A stretch of DNA of 64,000 nt, taken from the NCBI GenBank assembly GCA_964457755.1, contig CAYWGC010000003.1:1-64000 (forward strand). The letters run 5' to 3'. The stretch's first letter is position 1, and each line of letters begins with the position of its first letter. Source of the DNA: Tharpella sp964457755. Lineage in GTDB: Bacteria; Desulfobacterota; Anaeroferrophillalia; Anaeroferrophillales; Tharpellaceae. The notes under the pieces were generated by a model. The model was not told where the DNA came from. It did not search any database and saw nothing but the letters and a program-made list of their open reading frames with translations. This document shows positions 62,056 through 64,000 of this stretch, piece after piece. Position numbers and translations under genes: made by a program.

Positions 62056-63171
62056 CTACGACTTCATGACGAATCGGGTCAACAGACGTCCACCGAACCA
62101 GGCTCCCCCAAGGAGGCCGGTTAGAAATATGAGGCTTTGCAGAGCCAGGATCGGGAGGCCGCCGAGTAGATGCCAGACATTACAGGCTGGCGCCATTCGG
62201 GAAGCCAATCCCATGATAATTCCACCTATCAAAACGCTGGCATATTGACGCAAAGGCAACTGCCAACGAATTTGAAATTCACGAAGTATTAAAGCTGAAA
62301 TTGCAGACCCAATAATTATACCGATAATTACCGGACCCTGAATAAAAGCAATAGCATCGATTTCAGGAGCGGCCCCACCGAGTAACTGGAGATCGAGCCA
62401 GGCGAGTTTTGCATTGAGTGGTTGCGCCTTAAAATAACTAAGCGTCGCAAAGTGTTCCGGCCAAAACCCGCGTTCAAAATAAGCCGCAATTTTGGCGTAG
62501 GTTGTCGTTATGCCCATCGGCATACCGACAACAATATAACTAAACAGATTAATAATAGCAAGCCCAACCGCGGCGCGCCAGGGCTGTAGATAACCCTCGG
62601 CATAAGATTGCCGAACCCAGAGACCTTGTCTTTGCCATTTCCGAAAACACCAGACACTGATTACTACAGCCGGCAAAACAATTACCCAAGGTTCCAGGTT
62701 AAAGAGCTGAGGCAAGGTGATAACGCCCTGCAAGAGAACTGTTTTACGGGCCCAGTTTGACCAGAAAGGGTGAATCTCTGCATAGAGACCGCTGCCAACT
62801 ACAAGCCCGATAAAGGCGACCAGACTGAGAATGCTGCCCGCCCCCATTTTATAGAGGGTGCCAACGACGCATCCTCCAGCCAGCACCATGCCTACCCCAA
62901 AGAGAAAACCGCCGATAACATTGGTCGCAGAGATCGTACCCAGTAAAGGAAACGGATAAAAGGGCAAAAGACCACAAAGCCGCGCCCCTTCGAAAAGCAC
63001 CATCGAAATTACAATCAGAAGCAACAAGGTTCGCAGCATGAAGGTTGAACGAAAAAGGAAGAGGTCGCGGAACATACCGGCAATGCAATAATCAGAACGA
63101 TGCATTATAAAACCGGCAAAAAACCCAAGCAACAGACAAGATCCTGCAACCACTAAAATTGCGAAAGTCAT
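62056..63171 (-). CDS. YeeE/YedE-family membrane protein (sulfur/thiosulfate uptake type)
   Basis: 371 aa, about nine to ten membrane helices. YeeE/YedE repeats with conserved Cys: SDYCIAGMFRD, LAGGCVVGTLYKMGAGSIL, and near the end ASRMAPACNVWHLLGGLP. Characterised TsuA members import thiosulfate using such Cys residues. Encoded before a TusA-like protein and a kinase in one operon, it probably brings in a sulfur compound. Confidence 0.9.
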   Translation of the reverse strand: MTFAILVVAGSCLLLGFFAGFIMHRSDYCIAGMFRDLFLFRSTFMLRTLLLLIVISMVLFEGARLCGLLPFYPFPLLGTISATNVIGGFLFGVGMVLAGGCVVGTLYKMGAGSILSLVAFIGLVVGSGLYAEIHPFWSNWARKTVLLQGVITLPQLFNLEPWVIVLPAVVISVWCFRKWQRQGLWVRQSYAEGYLQPWRAAVGLAIINLFSYIVVGMPMGITTTYAKIAAYFERGFWPEHFATLSYFKAQPLNAKLAWLDLQLLGGAAPEIDAIAFIQGPVIIGIIIGSAISALILREFQIRWQLPLRQYASVLIGGIIMGLASRMAPACNVWHLLGGLPILALQSLIFLTGLLGGAWFGGRLLTRFVMKS

Positions 63172-63222
63172 GGGTATCCAATTATTATAATTACACTTGG
63201 ATATTTAATTATGGGGTATATA

Positions 63223-63250
63223 ATTATAGTGTCCACAGCATTTTTGTCAA
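63223..63250 (-). promoter_or_regulatory. Sigma-70 promoter of the yedE-tusA-kinase operon
   Basis: On the minus strand a consensus TTGACA (63245-63250) lies 16 bases from a consensus TATAAT (63223-63228). About 45 bases separate it from the yedE ATG. Within the leader, taattata/attataat steps recur (63182-63192, 63221-63228) and could be a regulator site. Confidence 0.8.
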
Positions 63251-63287
63251 GGATATAATTCTCTTTAGAACAATCAACATCGAGCAT

Positions 63288-63324
63288 AAAAAAAGGGGTA
63301 TGGAAACTCCATACCCCTTTTTTT
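63288..63324. terminator. Bidirectional intrinsic terminator
   Basis: Perfect 17-base arms at 63288-63304 and 63308-63324 (seven a, then ggggtatgga; mirrored tccatacccc then seven t) around a 3-base loop. On the minus strand it follows nuoN by 20 bp, so it ends the nuo transcript ahead of the yedE promoter. Confidence 0.93.
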
Positions 63325-63344
63325 ATAATAAGATTATACATTAT

Positions 63345-64000
63345 TTACATAATCATTTTAACTGATTCCCGGGCCATATCCCAGACGTATGATGGAAACA
63401 TACCCATCTGCAGAACTCCGAAAGCAGCCAGAGAGAGCGCAGCAACCAGAGTGCCGGCGGGGGCAATAATTGTGATTTCGCGCTCCGGTTCCTGAAAGTA
63501 CATGCGAACGATAACGCCAAGATAGTAGTAGAGTGAGATGACACTATTGATGACACCAAAGACGGCCAACCAGATGTAGCCTGATTTTATGGCTTCTGAG
63601 AAGATAAAGAATTTCCCCATAAAACCAGCCGCCGGCGGGATACCAGCCATTGAGAACAAAAAGACGGTCATCATCAGGCCCATAAAGGGGTACTTAAAAC
63701 CAATCCCGGCAAAATCTTTGAGTTCAGTGTACTCCTCACCCTTACGCCCCATAGCCGAAACTACAGCGAATGCACCAATATTGGCAAAGGCATAACCAAG
63801 CAGGTAAAAAAGGATGCCGGAACGAGCCAGATCAGTGCCCACAACAAAGGCGATTAAAATATATCCAGCATGCGCAATACTAGAATAGGCCAGCATCCTT
63901 TTGATATTAGTTTGAGATATGGCAACCAGGTTACCAACGGTCATGGTCAGCAGAGCGCCGAGCCACATTATCGTCGTCCAGTCAACCTGAAGAGGGGCAA
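63345..64000 (-). CDS. nuoN: NADH-quinone oxidoreductase subunit N, C-terminal part
   Basis: The frame runs off the window edge, so the N-terminus is missing; 217 residues are visible. Motifs of the proton-pumping subunit family: LTMTVGNLVAISQTNIKRMLAYSSIAHAGY, then GIPPAAGFMGKFFIF and several membrane helices. Part of complex I in the inner membrane, translocating protons during electron transfer to quinone. As the last nuo gene before a terminator it fits the usual ...nuoL-M-N order. Confidence 0.94.
   Translation of the reverse strand, partial: APLQVDWTTIMWLGALLTMTVGNLVAISQTNIKRMLAYSSIAHAGYILIAFVVGTDLARSGILFYLLGYAFANIGAFAVVSAMGRKGEEYTELKDFAGIGFKYPFMGLMMTVFLFSMAGIPPAAGFMGKFFIFSEAIKSGYIWLAVFGVINSVISLYYYLGVIVRMYFQEPEREITIIAPAGTLVAALSLAAFGVLQMGMFPSYVWDMARESVKMIM

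Overview
The window looks like chromosome from a free-living, probably anaerobic bacterium of the Desulfobacterota type (former Deltaproteobacteria). This is an inference from gene content: a UGA-containing selenoprotein of the glycine/proline reductase B family, an EFR1 flavodoxin-ferredoxin, FmdE and DsrE-like proteins, YeeE/YedE and TusA sulfur proteins, a B12 acyl-CoA mutase, and a very dense two-component/c-di-GMP repertoire. No rRNA, tRNA, CRISPR array or intact transposase was seen. Base composition is roughly half G+C, with AT-rich spacers.

Layout. 1-3 kb: end of a SNF2 helicase with its SWIM partner, then an FAD amine oxidase. 3-8.6 kb: an accessory segment with hipBA, an AlbA_2/Schlafen-like protein, a voltage-gated-type K+ channel and an HNH-HIT fusion. 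It is littered with decayed copies of the hipA and amine-oxidase 3' ends. 8.6-18 kb: housekeeping and accessory genes (WYL regulator, YkvA, QueG-like Fe-S protein, EEP-cardiolipin synthase pair, pgi, EFR1, exonuclease III, DsrE-like). 18-19.6 kb: a REP-like palindrome, a small secreted peptide behind an apparent sigma-54 promoter, an acyl-CoA ligase relic and fmdE.

19.8-35 kb is a signalling island. It holds two tandem copies of a 4.02 kb unit (degenerate GGDEF-REC-HD-GYP protein plus TonB-dependent receptor plus YfiR). The copies share an apparently identical 812 bp tract inside diverged flanks. With them are a 6-TM-type histidine kinase, a CHASE8 histidine kinase, a REC-REC-REC-GGDEF protein, a single-domain receiver and several chimeric pseudogenes. 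My reading is an envelope relay from TonB receptor to YfiR to CHASE8 kinase to c-di-GMP synthesis and breakdown.

35-48 kb: ferredoxin-nitroreductase, a Tll0287-type haem-binding-motif sensor kinase, a TetR-selenoprotein operon (in-frame UGA at 39090-39092), serA and a livKHMGF branched-chain amino-acid ABC operon split by a structured repeat. 48-54.5 kb: a TetR-controlled operon of acyl-CoA synthetase, split B12 acyl-CoA mutase and M24 metallopeptidase, followed by a small ORF and a thioesterase. 54.6-63.2 kb, minus strand: a triple-Cache hybrid kinase with a REC-GGDEF partner, then a PAS hybrid kinase coupled to TusA-like and YedE-like sulfur genes. The window ends inside nuoN.

Three intergenic repeat families recur: a ~120 bp nested-palindrome element (3 copies), a REP-like ~23-25 bp-arm palindrome (2 copies) and cacaga-type inverted repeats (2 sites).
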